Shown: positions 1 to 10,098 of the stretch, piece after piece
Layout of the letters: every line of letters starts with the position of its first letter
Position numbering within the stretch: the stretch's first letter is position 1
NCBI GenBank assembly: GCA_934553185.1
Contig: CAKTFF010000014.1
Location: 1 to 15,753 of the forward strand
Direction of reading: 5' to 3'
Origin: an uncultured Devosia sp.
GTDB taxonomy: Bacteria; Pseudomonadota; Alphaproteobacteria; Rhizobiales; Devosiaceae
DNA: 15,753 nt
The notes under the pieces: model-generated
What the model was told of the DNA's origin: nothing
Databases searched by the model: none
The model's input: the letters and a program-made list of their open reading frames with translations, nothing else
Program-made: the position numbers and the translations under genes

Positions 1-60
1 GAAGTGAACAAGGTTGTAGGTGAAGCTGTCGTAGTTATCGATGACGAGCGTCTTGGTCAT
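1..60 (-). CDS. trpG: Anthranilate synthase component II (glutamine amidotransferase), N-terminal 20 codons only
   Basis: The minus strand from 60 reads an ATG followed by a β-strand and the DNYDSFTYNL motif, the hallmark opening of TrpG/PabA class I glutamine amidotransferases. TrpG releases ammonia from glutamine for TrpE, the first committed step of Trp synthesis. The gene runs off the left edge, so the catalytic Cys-His-Glu triad is not visible. It lies 65 bases downstream of trpE in the same direction, which fits a trpE-trpG operon. A GGGAA stretch about 6 bases before the ATG is a weak ribosome site. PabA shares the motif, but the trpE neighbour favours TrpG. Confidence 0.85.
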   Translation of the reverse strand, partial: MTKTLVIDNYDSFTYNLVHF

Positions 61-125
61 TTGCGTTCCCGGACCTCTTGGTTCGAGGCTCACTTTGTTC
101 GCGTCTCATAGAGAGGGCGTGGTAC

Positions 126-1640
126 TCACTGCCCGATCCTTGCTTCACCGGCATAACGTAGCGCTTCTTCTGCGGCGCTGAACAGGGCGCGAGCCTTGTT
201 TTCGCATTCCATCTGCTCGAGTTCAGGCTGGCTGTCGGCCACGATCCCGGCGCCGGACTGCACGTAGAGCTTGCCGTCTTTTACAATGCCGGTGCGCAGC
301 ACGATACAGGTGTCCATGGTGCCATCTGCGCCGAAATAGCCGACGCAGCCGCCATAGATGCCGCGCCGCGAGCTTTCGAGTTCGTCGATGATCTCCATCG
401 CCCGCACCTTTGGCGCGCCCGACACGGTACCGGCCGGAAAGCCGGCGGACAGCGCATCCACGAAGTCGTACTGCGGATCGAGCGCGCCCACCACATTGGA
501 AACGATGTGCATGACGTGGGAGTAGTATTCGAGGAAGAACTTGTCGGTGACCTCGACCGACCCGGTCCTGCTGACCCGGCCCACATCGTTGCGGCCTAGG
601 TCCAGCAGCATGAGGTGTTCGGCCAACTCCTTAGGGTCGGCCAGCAGTTCTGCGGCCAGTTCCTGGTCGCGCGTCGGCGTCGAGCCTCGCTTGCGCGTGC
701 CGGCGATAGGGCGGATCGTAACCTTCCCATCTTGCACGCGCACCAGAATCTCTGGGCTTGACCCGGCAATGGCGAAATCACCGAAATCGAGGAAATACAT
801 GTAAGGGCTTGGATTTGTGCGTCGCAGCGCACGATAGAGGGCTGTCGGGGGCAGGGTGAATGCCGCCTCGAACCTCTGCGAGAGGACAACCTGGAAGATA
901 TCACCGGCGGTGATGTAATCCTTGGCTTTGGCGACCATCGCGAAGTAATCGTCGGGCGCCGTATTGCTGGTTACCGAAAGCTTGTCCAGCGCGGGCAAAG
1001 CCGGCGCAGCCGGCATGGCTTGTCCCAGCCGGCCAATGGCCTCATCGATCCGCGCCTCGGCAGCCTCATGGGCCTGCTGGGCCGACACGCCCTGCCGTAC
1101 ATAGACCGGCGCAGTGAGGTAAAGCTCATCCTTGAGCGTATCAAAAATTGCCAGCAGCGATGGCCGCATCAGCATGGCTTCAGGCGTCTGGAGGTGGTCC
1201 GGATTGCTGTCGGGCAGCACTTCCATGTAGCGCACCATGTCATAGCCCATGAAGCCATAGACACCGGCCGATTGCGGCGGCAAGCCAGGTGGAACTTCGA
1301 TGGCACTCTCGGCCACGAGCTGCCGCAGGGCGTCGAGCGGCAACGATTGGAGAGGCTCGAACCCGGCATCGTTCAGCTGGGCCGAGCGGTTGATCGTGGG
1401 GGCGCCTGCCTCAACCTTGAGGATCACGTCAGGCTGGCTGCCGATGATCGAGTAGCGGCCACGGACCGCTCCGTCCTGCACTGACTCATAAAGAAAGGTG
1501 TTGCGGCGGCCCTGCGCCAGCTTGAGATAGGTGCCGACCGGCGTTTCCAGGTCTGCCACGATGCGACGCCAGACGATCTGCCCCTTCCCAGCATCGTACA
1601 GCTCGGAAAAGCGCTGAAAGGAGTCGTCAGCCATCGTCAT
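126..1640 (-). CDS. trpE: Anthranilate synthase component I
   Basis: This encodes about 504 residues. TrpE converts chorismate and ammonia (or glutamine via TrpG) to anthranilate in the cytoplasm. The N-terminal half carries the FLYESVQDG segment, corresponding to the Trp-feedback LLES region, with the Ser kept. The C-terminal chorismate-binding domain shows IAGTRKRG, LLDLGRNDVGR, FPAGTVSGAPKVRAMEII and YVQSGAGIVADS. The frame is open further upstream to 1790, but that extension lies inside the preceding ppiD gene and is Arg/Ser-rich like a shadow frame. I therefore start at the ATG at 1640, with GCGGGA about 5 bases upstream; the ATG at 1634 is an alternative. It begins 19 bases after the ppiD stop, so it is probably cotranscribed with it. 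Confidence 0.95.
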   Translation of the reverse strand: MTMADDSFQRFSELYDAGKGQIVWRRIVADLETPVGTYLKLAQGRRNTFLYESVQDGAVRGRYSIIGSQPDVILKVEAGAPTINRSAQLNDAGFEPLQSLPLDALRQLVAESAIEVPPGLPPQSAGVYGFMGYDMVRYMEVLPDSNPDHLQTPEAMLMRPSLLAIFDTLKDELYLTAPVYVRQGVSAQQAHEAAEARIDEAIGRLGQAMPAAPALPALDKLSVTSNTAPDDYFAMVAKAKDYITAGDIFQVVLSQRFEAAFTLPPTALYRALRRTNPSPYMYFLDFGDFAIAGSSPEILVRVQDGKVTIRPIAGTRKRGSTPTRDQELAAELLADPKELAEHLMLLDLGRNDVGRVSRTGSVEVTDKFFLEYYSHVMHIVSNVVGALDPQYDFVDALSAGFPAGTVSGAPKVRAMEIIDELESSRRGIYGGCVGYFGADGTMDTCIVLRTGIVKDGKLYVQSGAGIVADSQPELEQMECENKARALFSAAEEALRYAGEARIGQ

Positions 1641-1659
1641 CGTGTCCCGCAGGGTGGGC

Positions 1660-3531
1660 CTACTGGCCGGTGTTGAGCGCCAGCGCCTGATTGAGACCCT
1701 GCGTGTTGATGCGCAGGCCGATCTCGTCGCGTAGTGCGGCGGAAAAGTCGGCATAGATCCCGTTGACGACCTGCGCCTGGACGCTGTCATTGTCGGCCTG
1801 CTCGAGCGGACCCTCCGCCGGCGTGACCGCCGTGACGTCGAACACCACGAACTCGCCGGTCGAACTCACTGCCGAGCCATGGTGATCATCCCCGCCGGTG
1901 AAGGCTGCCGAGGCGACTTCCGGATCGACCGTAGCGCCTTCTGCCGGAAAGCGCGTGAACGGCGTGCTGATCTGGGGCAGCACGTTGTATGACGCTGCAA
2001 CGTCGGCAAGGGCCTCACCATTGTCGAGCCGCGCCACAGCTTCGGCTTGTTCGGCGAGGATGGCGTTGTTGACGCGCTCGCCGGTCAGCGTCTCGGTCAG
2101 CGTGTCGCGCACCTCGTCGAGAGTCTGGTCACGCGCTGGCTCGATGGCGGCAAGGTCGAACCACACATTGCTGTTTCCGGCCAGCGGGATGGCTGGCGTC
2201 AGACTGCCCTGTTCGGCCTGGGAAATGGCATTTGCCACACGCGTGGTGTCCTCGGGCGCCAGATCGGGGAGGACGGCGAGTTCAGCGCCACCGGCGGTCA
2301 CATCGGCCTCATAGAGCGGCAGTCCGAAACGGCTGGCGATTTCGCTCAGGGGGCGGAAGGCAGCGCGCAATTCCTCGATATTGTCCTGAACGTCGGCAAT
2401 CTCGGTGCGTGCTTCAGCAAGCGCCAGCGTGTTGGCGACCTGCTCGCGCGCTTCGTCCAGCGTCGGCGCGCCGCCTGCTTCGATCGCCGACACGTGGACG
2501 GCGCGACGCCCAGCGACGCCATCGACCAAGGCGAAGCCGCCCTGTTCAAGGCCAAAGGCGGCGCTGGCCAGGGTCGGGTCGGTAACCTGCGTCTGTGTCA
2601 GCGTTCCCAGCGAGGTGGGCGTCAGCCCGGCTTCCGCAACAAGGGTCGCGAAAGGCGTGCCTGCCGTAAGACCAGCCTGGAAGGCAGCGTCCTGTTCGGC
2701 GTTGAGCACGACCTGCTCTATGGTGCGCCGCTCGGGCTGAACCAGGCTCTCCCTGGTGCGCTCGTATTCGGCAGCGATTGCGTCTTCGGCAATGGTCTTG
2801 GTGGCCGCGAGATCGGCCAGCGACAGGCGCAGCATCTGCACCTTGCGGGTTTCCACCGTGCGGAACTCGGCCTGGTTCTCGCTAAGGTAAGCGGCAAGCT
2901 CTTCTTCGGTCGGGGCAGGCACCGGGTCGATATTGACGGAGCTCAGAACGAAATATTCGATCGTGCGCTGGTCTGCCGCGTAGCGGTTGATCAGGCTGGA
3001 CGCGGTCGGAGGCAGTTGCGTGTCGCCAAACAGGCTCAACACCAGCTGTTCGCGCCGGGCGGCGTCGCCCTGGTCCTCGAAATACTCGGCCTCGGTCAGC
3101 CCGCTGGCCTGCAGCACCTGGGTGAACCGGGAAGCGTCAAACGTTCCCAGCGTCCCCTGGAACGACGGATCATCCCGCAGCAGTTCGCTCAGCTTCTCCT
3201 CGGAGACGCCCAGCCCAAAGCCGTCAGCCATCTGGTTGAGGGCCGCATCCTGTGCCATGCGCTGCAGCACCATGGAGGGAATGCCCAGGTTCATCGCGTC
3301 CTGCGCCGACGGCACCGATCCAAGCTGCTGGGCGACCTGGTTGAGCTGGCCCTGGTAAGCACGGAGGAACTCGCGCGAATTGATCTCTTCATTGCCGACG
3401 CGGGCGACAGTATTGGTGCCCAGATCCGTGATGACATTGCTGATGCCGTAGCCGGCTACGCCCACCAGAAGACATGCGCCTAAGAGCTTGCCGGGCCAGG
3501 ATTTCGCGAAAGCGCGCAAACTATCGAGCAT
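1660..3531 (-). CDS. ppiD: PpiD/SurA-type periplasmic folding factor (peptidyl-prolyl isomerase family)
   Basis: The product has 623 residues, about the length of E. coli PpiD. A short basic N-terminus (LRAFAKSWPGK) is followed by a hydrophobic segment at about 17-35. This predicts a single membrane anchor with the rest in the periplasm. Residues about 40-180 resemble the SurA/PpiD N-terminal chaperone domain. Residues about 268-352 look like a divergent parvulin domain, ending in the strand RRAVHVSAIEAGG. The catalytic residues are not obvious by eye, so it may act as a chaperone rather than an isomerase. This family commonly precedes trpE in alphaproteobacteria and faces tpiA, as here. The ATG at 3531 opens directly into the anchor. 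The symbol is by family resemblance. Confidence 0.85.
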   Translation of the reverse strand: MLDSLRAFAKSWPGKLLGACLLVGVAGYGISNVITDLGTNTVARVGNEEINSREFLRAYQGQLNQVAQQLGSVPSAQDAMNLGIPSMVLQRMAQDAALNQMADGFGLGVSEEKLSELLRDDPSFQGTLGTFDASRFTQVLQASGLTEAEYFEDQGDAARREQLVLSLFGDTQLPPTASSLINRYAADQRTIEYFVLSSVNIDPVPAPTEEELAAYLSENQAEFRTVETRKVQMLRLSLADLAATKTIAEDAIAAEYERTRESLVQPERRTIEQVVLNAEQDAAFQAGLTAGTPFATLVAEAGLTPTSLGTLTQTQVTDPTLASAAFGLEQGGFALVDGVAGRRAVHVSAIEAGGAPTLDEAREQVANTLALAEARTEIADVQDNIEELRAAFRPLSEIASRFGLPLYEADVTAGGAELAVLPDLAPEDTTRVANAISQAEQGSLTPAIPLAGNSNVWFDLAAIEPARDQTLDEVRDTLTETLTGERVNNAILAEQAEAVARLDNGEALADVAASYNVLPQISTPFTRFPAEGATVDPEVASAAFTGGDDHHGSAVSSTGEFVVFDVTAVTPAEGPLEQADNDSVQAQVVNGIYADFSAALRDEIGLRINTQGLNQALALNTGQ

Positions 3532-3656
3532 GTAGGACGTTCCATCTGGGCAGGCCGGCCTTTACCGAAGGTGCGGCAGGGCACTAATAACTCACTTTAC
3601 CAAGCCGGGGTTAGGGCAAACCTCCGCCCGGTGCAAGAGGCAGCAGGAGCAAACAA
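3532..3656. promoter_or_regulatory. Divergent control region between ppiD-trpEG and tpiA
   Basis: These 125 bases separate two genes read outwards, so promoters for both directions should lie here. It is more AT-rich around 3583-3602. No hexamer pair is convincing. On the minus strand, TTGCAC and TAACCC lie 17 bases apart, a poor -10 match. On the plus strand the TTTACC at 3561-3566 has no good partner. An exact 10-base palindrome, AGGCCGGCCT, sits near 3552-3561. The region is assigned by gene arrangement rather than motif quality. Confidence 0.4.
3645..3649 (+). promoter_or_regulatory. Ribosome binding site that fixes the TTG start of tpiA
   Basis: AGGAG lies 7 bases before the TTG at 3657. 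The same frame has a stop at 3612-3614 and no ATG or GTG between that stop and the catalytic lysine codon. This site therefore decides the start. Confidence 0.8.
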
Positions 3657-4412
3657 TTGACAACAACAATCACACCGCTGATCGCCGGCAACTGGAAAAT
3701 GAATGGGCTCCGCGCCTCACTCAATGAATTGACCACTTTGGCCGAGATGATGGTGGCCGGCGAGCCGCCCCGCGCCGTGGTCGTGGTCTGCCCACCTGCC
3801 ACAATTTTGGCTGCCGTTGCCAGCCAGGGCGCCACCAGCGGCATCCTTGCCGGGGGGCAGGATTGCCACCCGGCCGCTTCTGGCGCGCACACCGGCGATC
3901 TCGCAGCCGCAATGCTTGCGGACGCTGGGGCGCAATATGTTATTGTTGGCCATTCCGAACGGCGCGCCAACCATGGCGAAACCGATGATCTGGTACGCAG
4001 CAAGGCGGAAGCCGCAATCGGGGCAGGGCTCAAACCCATCATCTGCGTTGGCGAGACCGAAGCGGAGCGCGACAGCGGCAGTGCGGAGACAGTGGTCAGC
4101 GGGCAGTTGAGTGGATCGGTTCCCGACGCCGCCGAACAGCACGAGGTGATCATCGCTTATGAGCCGGTTTGGGCGATCGGCACCGGCCGCACGCCGAGCA
4201 ATGGAGAAATCCAGCAGATGCACGATGCAATCCGGCGTCAACTGGTCGATCGCTTTGGAGAACAGGGACAGGGCATGCGCATCCTCTATGGCGGTTCGCT
4301 CAAGCCGCAGAATGCGCGCGAAATCCTTGCCATCGACAACGTCAATGGCGGGCTTGTTGGCGGGGCCAGCCTCTTGGCGAAAGACTTCGCGACCATTATC
4401 TCGGCCGTATGA
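3657..4412 (+). CDS. tpiA: Triosephosphate isomerase
   Basis: The 251-residue protein is the usual TIM length. It interconverts dihydroxyacetone phosphate and glyceraldehyde 3-phosphate in glycolysis and gluconeogenesis. All catalytic landmarks are present: Asn12 and Lys14 in AGNWKMNG, His99 in VIVGHSERR, Glu169 in [11 protein letters not shown], and the phosphate-gripping segments GTGRTP and YGGSLKP with a late [10 protein letters not shown]. Translation starts at TTG: the only in-frame ATG nearby codes the Met just after the catalytic Lys and would remove it. secG follows after 107 bases. Confidence 0.97.
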   Translation: MTTTITPLIAGNWKMNGLRASLNELTTLAEMMVAGEPPRAVVVVCPPATILAAVASQGATSGILAGGQDCHPAASGAHTGDLAAAMLADAGAQYVIVGHSERRANHGETDDLVRSKAEAAIGAGLKPIICVGETEAERDSGSAETVVSGQLSGSVPDAAEQHEVIIAYEPVWAIGTGRTPSNGEIQQMHDAIRRQLVDRFGEQGQGMRILYGGSLKPQNAREILAIDNVNGGLVGGASLLAKDFATIISAV

Positions 4413-4427
4413 TCCTGTAAGGCTGAC

Positions 4428-4453
4428 GGTCGAGCGGAAATCACCGCTCGGCC
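4428..4453 (+). terminator. Hairpin after tpiA, possible weak terminator
   Basis: The arms GGTCGAGCGG (4428-4437) and CCGCTCGGCC (4444-4453) form a 10-bp stem with one T·G pair and an AAATCA loop, 15 bases after the tpiA stop. No T-run follows. It may be a partial or Rho-aided terminator, or an mRNA-stabilising structure between tpiA and secG. Confidence 0.45.
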
Positions 4454-4492
4454 TATGGCAAAATGGGAACGAGGCGTGTAAGACGCGCCATC

Positions 4493-4507
4493 TTTGAAAA
4501 GTTCAAA
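4493..4507. repeat. Short perfect inverted repeat before secG
   Basis: TTTGAA (4493-4498) and TTCAAA (4502-4507) are perfect arms separated by AAG, ending 12 bases before the secG ATG. secG has only a weak GAGA-like ribosome site. The repeat could be a small operator or simply AT-rich chance sequence near the start codon. Confidence 0.35.
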
Positions 4508-4519
4508 AACTGAGACAGC

Positions 4520-5032
4520 ATGCAAAACGTCCTGATCGTGGCCTATTTGCTGATCGTCCTGGCCCTGATTGCGGTGATCCTGCTGCAGCGATCCGAGGGC
4601 GGAGCGCTGGGGATCGGCGGAGGTGGCGGCGGCTTCATGACCGCTCGCGGCTCGGCTAACCTCTTGACCCGGACCACGGCCATTCTGGCGACCCTGTTCT
4701 TCGCGACGGCCATTGGCCTCACCATCCTGTCTGAACTTGATCGTGGCACGGCGAGCATTCTGGAGCGCGCCGCTTCTGAAGACGGCGAGGAGCCCACCAG
4801 CGTACTGGATGCGCTCAACTCGCTCCAGGGCGGCGCCGCCTCTGATCTGCCGGTGCCAGCATCCGACCCGGTGGCGCCTGCGGGCACCGATCCGGTGACC
4901 GAAGATGTTACGCCGGAGACCACGACCGCTCCGGCAGCAGCGCCTGCAGCCGACACTGCTCCCGCCGCGATCCCGGACCTGCCGGTGCCGGTGGCTCCGG
5001 CGGAAACGCCTGCCGCTCCGGCCGCCAACTAG
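4520..5032 (+). CDS. secG: Protein-export membrane subunit SecG
   Basis: SecG is the small accessory subunit of the SecYEG translocon and assists SecA-driven export. The 170-residue product shows the family pattern: a first membrane helix at about 4-22 and the motif LLQRSEGGALGIGGG. After a Gly-rich loop (GGFMTARGSANLLTRTTAILA) comes a second helix at about 52-70. Residues about 75-170 form an acidic then Pro/Ala-rich low-complexity tail, which makes it much longer than E. coli SecG (about 110). Such tails are common in alphaproteobacterial SecG. It lies between tpiA and pyrG, a typical order for the group. The ATG at 4520 matches the conserved N-terminus even though the ribosome site is weak. 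Confidence 0.95.
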   Translation: MQNVLIVAYLLIVLALIAVILLQRSEGGALGIGGGGGGFMTARGSANLLTRTTAILATLFFATAIGLTILSELDRGTASILERAASEDGEEPTSVLDALNSLQGGAASDLPVPASDPVAPAGTDPVTEDVTPETTTAPAAAPAADTAPAAIPDLPVPVAPAETPAAPAAN

Positions 5033-5052
5033 GCGACCGCGGATGAACGGAT

Positions 5053-5086
5053 GAAGGGGATGGCAACATCCCCTTCTTTCTTTGTG
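5053..5086 (+). terminator. Intrinsic terminator after secG
   Basis: GAAGGGGATG (5053-5062) and CATCCCCTTC (5067-5076) form a perfect 10-bp stem with a GCAA tetraloop, followed by the T-rich run TTTCTTTGTG. It lies 20 bases after the secG stop. It should separate secG from pyrG, so pyrG probably has its own promoter within the next 55 bases. Confidence 0.9.
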
Positions 5087-5108
5087 TAGAGCCTCTTTGA
5101 GCCTCTAC
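5086..5108 (+). repeat. Overlapping direct and inverted repeat in the pyrG leader
   Basis: GAGCCTCT occurs twice in direct orientation (5089-5096 and 5099-5106). The same stretch is bounded by inverted GTAGAG (5086-5091) and CTCTAC (5103-5108). It lies just past the secG terminator and 35 bases before the pyrG ATG. It may be an operator or small leader hairpin; function is unknown. Confidence 0.4.
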
Positions 5109-5136
5109 GAATCGACGCTGAGAAGAACTAAGGTGA

Positions 5137-6770
<1,634 letters not shown>

Positions 6771-6771
<1 letters not shown>

Positions 6772-6947
6772 TGGGCGAGATCGTCAATTTGCGCAGCGTC
6801 CGCAAGAGCAAGGCGCGCGCTGAAAAGGAAGCCAAGGCCGAACAGAACCGCGTTTTGTTTGGTCGCACGAAGGGCGAAAAGCTTGCTCAAGCCGCCGAAA
6901 AGGCGCTGGCCGACCGCAAGCTGGATGCCCATCGCAAGGACGACTGA
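6771..6947 (+). CDS. DUF4169 family small basic protein
   Basis: This 58-residue ORF begins at the ATG sharing its A with the pyrG stop (TGATG), so its translation is probably coupled to pyrG. The N-terminus MGEIVNLRSVRKSKARAE, a central NRVLFGRTKGEK and a C-terminal ADRKLDAHRKD fit the DUF4169 pattern known from alphaproteobacteria. It is highly charged, rich in Lys, Arg, Ala and Glu, with no membrane segment, and probably forms one or two helices. Function is unknown. The family assignment is from memory of its conserved N-terminal INLRxARK-like and FGRTK motifs. Confidence 0.85.
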
Positions 6948-7008
6948 CGCCGCAACAAACCTGCGGCCAACACAAACGTAGAACACCTCTCAGAGCAGGC
7001 AATATCTC

Positions 7009-8088
7009 ATGCGTCTTCTAATGCTTGGCACCGGGGTCATGGCCAAGGCACATATCAAGGGCTTCCGGGCGGCCGAGGGCGTCGACATTGTCGCAGCAGT
7101 CGACCCCGATCCTAACCGACTCCAGACCTTCCGCGAGGAACACGGCATCGAGCGTGGCTTTGCCTCGCTTGATTCCGCTCTGGCGTGGGGTGAGTTCGAT
7201 GCCATATCCAACATCACGCCCGACAACGTTCATTATCCTACAACGATCGCGGCGCTGAAGGCCGGCAAGCACGTCTTCTGCGAAAAGCCGCTGGCGACCG
7301 ACCACGCCAAGGCTTCAGAAATGGCCGACACCGCCGAAGCCCTTGGTCTCGTCAACATGGTCAACCTGACCTATCGCAACGTGCCGCAACTGCAAAAGGC
7401 TCACCAGCTGGTGCAGTCGGGCCAGATCGGCAAGGTCAAGCATATCGAGGCGAGCTATCTTCAGAGCTGGCTGGCCCAAAACGCCTGGGGCGACTGGCGG
7501 ACTACGCCCACTTGGCTGTGGCGGCTCAGCACTGGCCACGGCTCCAATGGCGTCTTGGGCGATGTCGGCATCCACATCCTCGATTTCGCCGCCTATGCTG
7601 CTGGAGTCGATTACGCCAAGGTATTTTTCCGCCTCCAGACTTTCGACAAGGCCGAAGGCGGCAAGATCGGCGAATACAATCTCGACGCCAATGACAGCTT
7701 CGTCATGACGGCTGAAATGGACAATGGCGCCATGGCTGTCGTCCACGCTACGCGCTGGGCTTCGGGGCACCTCAACGATCTGCGCTTGCGCATCTATGGC
7801 GAAAAGGGCGGCATCCAGGTTACCGACATCAACCACCAGCCCAAGTTGATGACCTGCCTGGGAAGCGACCTTGAAGCCGGTACCTGGACCGAAATGGAAG
7901 CCGAGCCGGTCGAAACCAATTACGCGCGCTTTGTTCGTTCAGTGCACACCAAGGAAGCGCTCGAGCCCTCGTTCCGGCACGCAGCGAATCTCCAGAAGAT
8001 CCTTGATCTGGCAGCCGTCACCCAGCGCGACCGTGCCGAGCACGAAGCTTCTGCACCCGCCAAGGCTAAGCTGGTCCTCGGTCAGTAA
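7009..8088 (+). CDS. Gfo/Idh/MocA family NAD(P)-dependent oxidoreductase
   Basis: The product has 359 residues. The Rossmann motif GTGVMAKAHIKGF occupies about 7-19 and VDPDPNR follows the second strand. The family signature EKP is at 92-94 (CEKPLA), and GDVGIHILDF at about 182-191 supplies the usual Asp/His active-site pair. The C-terminal half is the family's β-sheet dimerisation and substrate domain. Such enzymes oxidise or reduce sugars, inositols and related polyols; the substrate cannot be told from the sequence. It starts 61 bases after the DUF4169 gene with a weak AGG 9 bases upstream, so it could be at the end of the pyrG transcript or have its own promoter. No sugar transporter genes are adjacent. 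Confidence 0.9.
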   Translation: MRLLMLGTGVMAKAHIKGFRAAEGVDIVAAVDPDPNRLQTFREEHGIERGFASLDSALAWGEFDAISNITPDNVHYPTTIAALKAGKHVFCEKPLATDHAKASEMADTAEALGLVNMVNLTYRNVPQLQKAHQLVQSGQIGKVKHIEASYLQSWLAQNAWGDWRTTPTWLWRLSTGHGSNGVLGDVGIHILDFAAYAAGVDYAKVFFRLQTFDKAEGGKIGEYNLDANDSFVMTAEMDNGAMAVVHATRWASGHLNDLRLRIYGEKGGIQVTDINHQPKLMTCLGSDLEAGTWTEMEAEPVETNYARFVRSVHTKEALEPSFRHAANLQKILDLAAVTQRDRAEHEASAPAKAKLVLGQ

Positions 8089-8091
8089 GAT

Positions 8092-8122
8092 GGAGGCTGG
8101 CGCCGCAAACGCGCCGGCCTCC
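8092..8122. terminator. Shared hairpin between two convergent genes
   Basis: GGAGGCTGGCGC (8092-8103) and GCGCCGGCCTCC (8111-8122) form a 12-bp stem with one T·G pair and a CGCAAAC loop. It lies 3 bases after the oxidoreductase stop and 3 bases from the stop of the convergent VOC gene. It lacks a strong T-run on either side, but its placement suggests a two-way terminator. Confidence 0.6.
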
Positions 8123-8125
8123 GGA

Positions 8126-8557
8126 CTACCAGTTCACCTGGCACACAGCGCCATGCGCGCCAAACTGCAAGCTGTCGGCAGTGTACTGGAATATCTCGAG
8201 CTTGACGCCATTCGGGTCCGTAGCCCAGGCCTGCCAGGTCCCATCAACGCCCAGTTTCTTGTCGGTAATCGCAACGCCTTGACCCCGCACATGTGCCACG
8301 AGGGCATCGATATCCTCGGTCTCGAGGCAGATGTGGTTGATCTGGTTGGCCTCACTGAAGCTCGATGCGGTTTTCTCGAAAACTTCAATAAAGGAGCGAC
8401 CGCCCAGATCGAGATAGAAGCCGATCCAAGTATCTCCGCGCTTGAAGTCGAAAGCTTTGGTCAGACCCAGAACGTCGCGATAGAAGCGCTCCGTTTCTCC
8501 GAGGTCATGGGCAAATATGCAGGCATGGGCCATCTGCTTGATCAGTGATTGTGTCAT
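8126..8557 (-). CDS. VOC (glyoxalase/bleomycin resistance/dioxygenase) superfamily protein
   Basis: The product has 143 residues with paired βαβββ modules. Residues in the positions of the four VOC metal ligands are visible: His11 in MAHACIF, Glu in FIEVFE, His in NHICLET and Glu in KLEIFQY. The segment ETERFYRDVLGL is a typical opening helix. Members include glyoxalase I, dioxygenases and resistance proteins, and the substrate is not assignable here. The open frame extends to 8620, but the ATG at 8557 has a perfect GGAGG at 8562-8566 (minus strand), 4 bases away, so I start there. It is convergent with the oxidoreductase and divergent from eno. Confidence 0.88.
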   Translation of the reverse strand: MTQSLIKQMAHACIFAHDLGETERFYRDVLGLTKAFDFKRGDTWIGFYLDLGGRSFIEVFEKTASSFSEANQINHICLETEDIDALVAHVRGQGVAITDKKLGVDGTWQAWATDPNGVKLEIFQYTADSLQFGAHGAVCQVNW

Positions 8558-8581
8558 CGTTCCTCCGAGGGTGTTGCGGCC

Positions 8582-8610
8582 ACTAGATCGCATCGCCCTA
8601 CCGCGTCCAA
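8582..8610 (-). promoter_or_regulatory. Candidate promoter for the VOC gene
   Basis: On the minus strand TTGGAC (8605-8610) and TCTAGT (8582-8587) are separated by exactly 17 bases. They lie about 25 bases before the VOC start. Both hexamers match sigma-70-type consensus only partly. Confidence 0.35.
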
Positions 8611-8655
8611 GCCTGCCCACTCAGGTTCGGCATTTTTTCGCGCTTCCCTCTTCCG

Positions 8656-9998
<1,343 letters not shown>

Positions 9999-10003
9999 AA
10001 CCC

Positions 10004-10031
10004 AAAGCCCGGCAGCGATGCCGGGCTTTTT
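10004..10031 (+). terminator. Intrinsic terminator of eno
   Basis: AAAGCCCGGCA (10004-10014) and TGCCGGGCTTT (10019-10029) form a perfect 11-bp stem closed by GCGA, with five consecutive Ts at its 3' side. It begins 5 bases after the eno stop. Confidence 0.93.
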
Positions 10032-10036
10032 CATCT

Positions 10037-10093
10037 GTGCCACGCCCTCGTGGTGAGAGCTCTTGCGAGCCTCGAACCACGAGGGTGTGGCAC
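10037..10093. repeat. Long extragenic palindromic element between eno and amn
   Basis: Outer arms at 10037-10054 and 10076-10093 pair over 18 bp with one wobble. Inside, GAG plus GCTC (10055-10057, 10059-10062) pair with GAGC plus CTC (10067-10073) around a TTGC loop, leaving one A bulge and a GA bulge. The whole is therefore about a 25-bp hairpin. It lies between convergent genes, 5 bases from the amn stop. Its CCTCGTGGT...ACCACGAGG arms resemble palindromic repeats scattered in alphaproteobacterial genomes. It could protect or terminate the amn mRNA. Confidence 0.8.
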
Positions 10094-10098
10094 CATTC

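Noticed and set aside
1641..1790. 50-codon upstream extension of trpE
   Set aside because: It lies inside ppiD, is Arg/Ser-rich like an out-of-frame shadow, and TrpE homology begins only after 1640.
2047..3483. 478-codon open frame on the plus strand opposite ppiD
   Set aside because: It is antisense to a well-supported gene, has no recognisable domain, and long shadow frames are common opposite GC-rich coding sequence.
3561..3592. Sigma-70 promoter TTTACC with CTAATA for tpiA
   Set aside because: Spacing is 17, but the -10 hexamer matches the consensus poorly, so it was not called as a site.
7871..8548. 225-codon plus-strand frame across the end of the oxidoreductase and the VOC gene
   Set aside because: It is out of frame with the oxidoreductase and antisense to the VOC gene, which has its metal ligands and a strong ribosome site.
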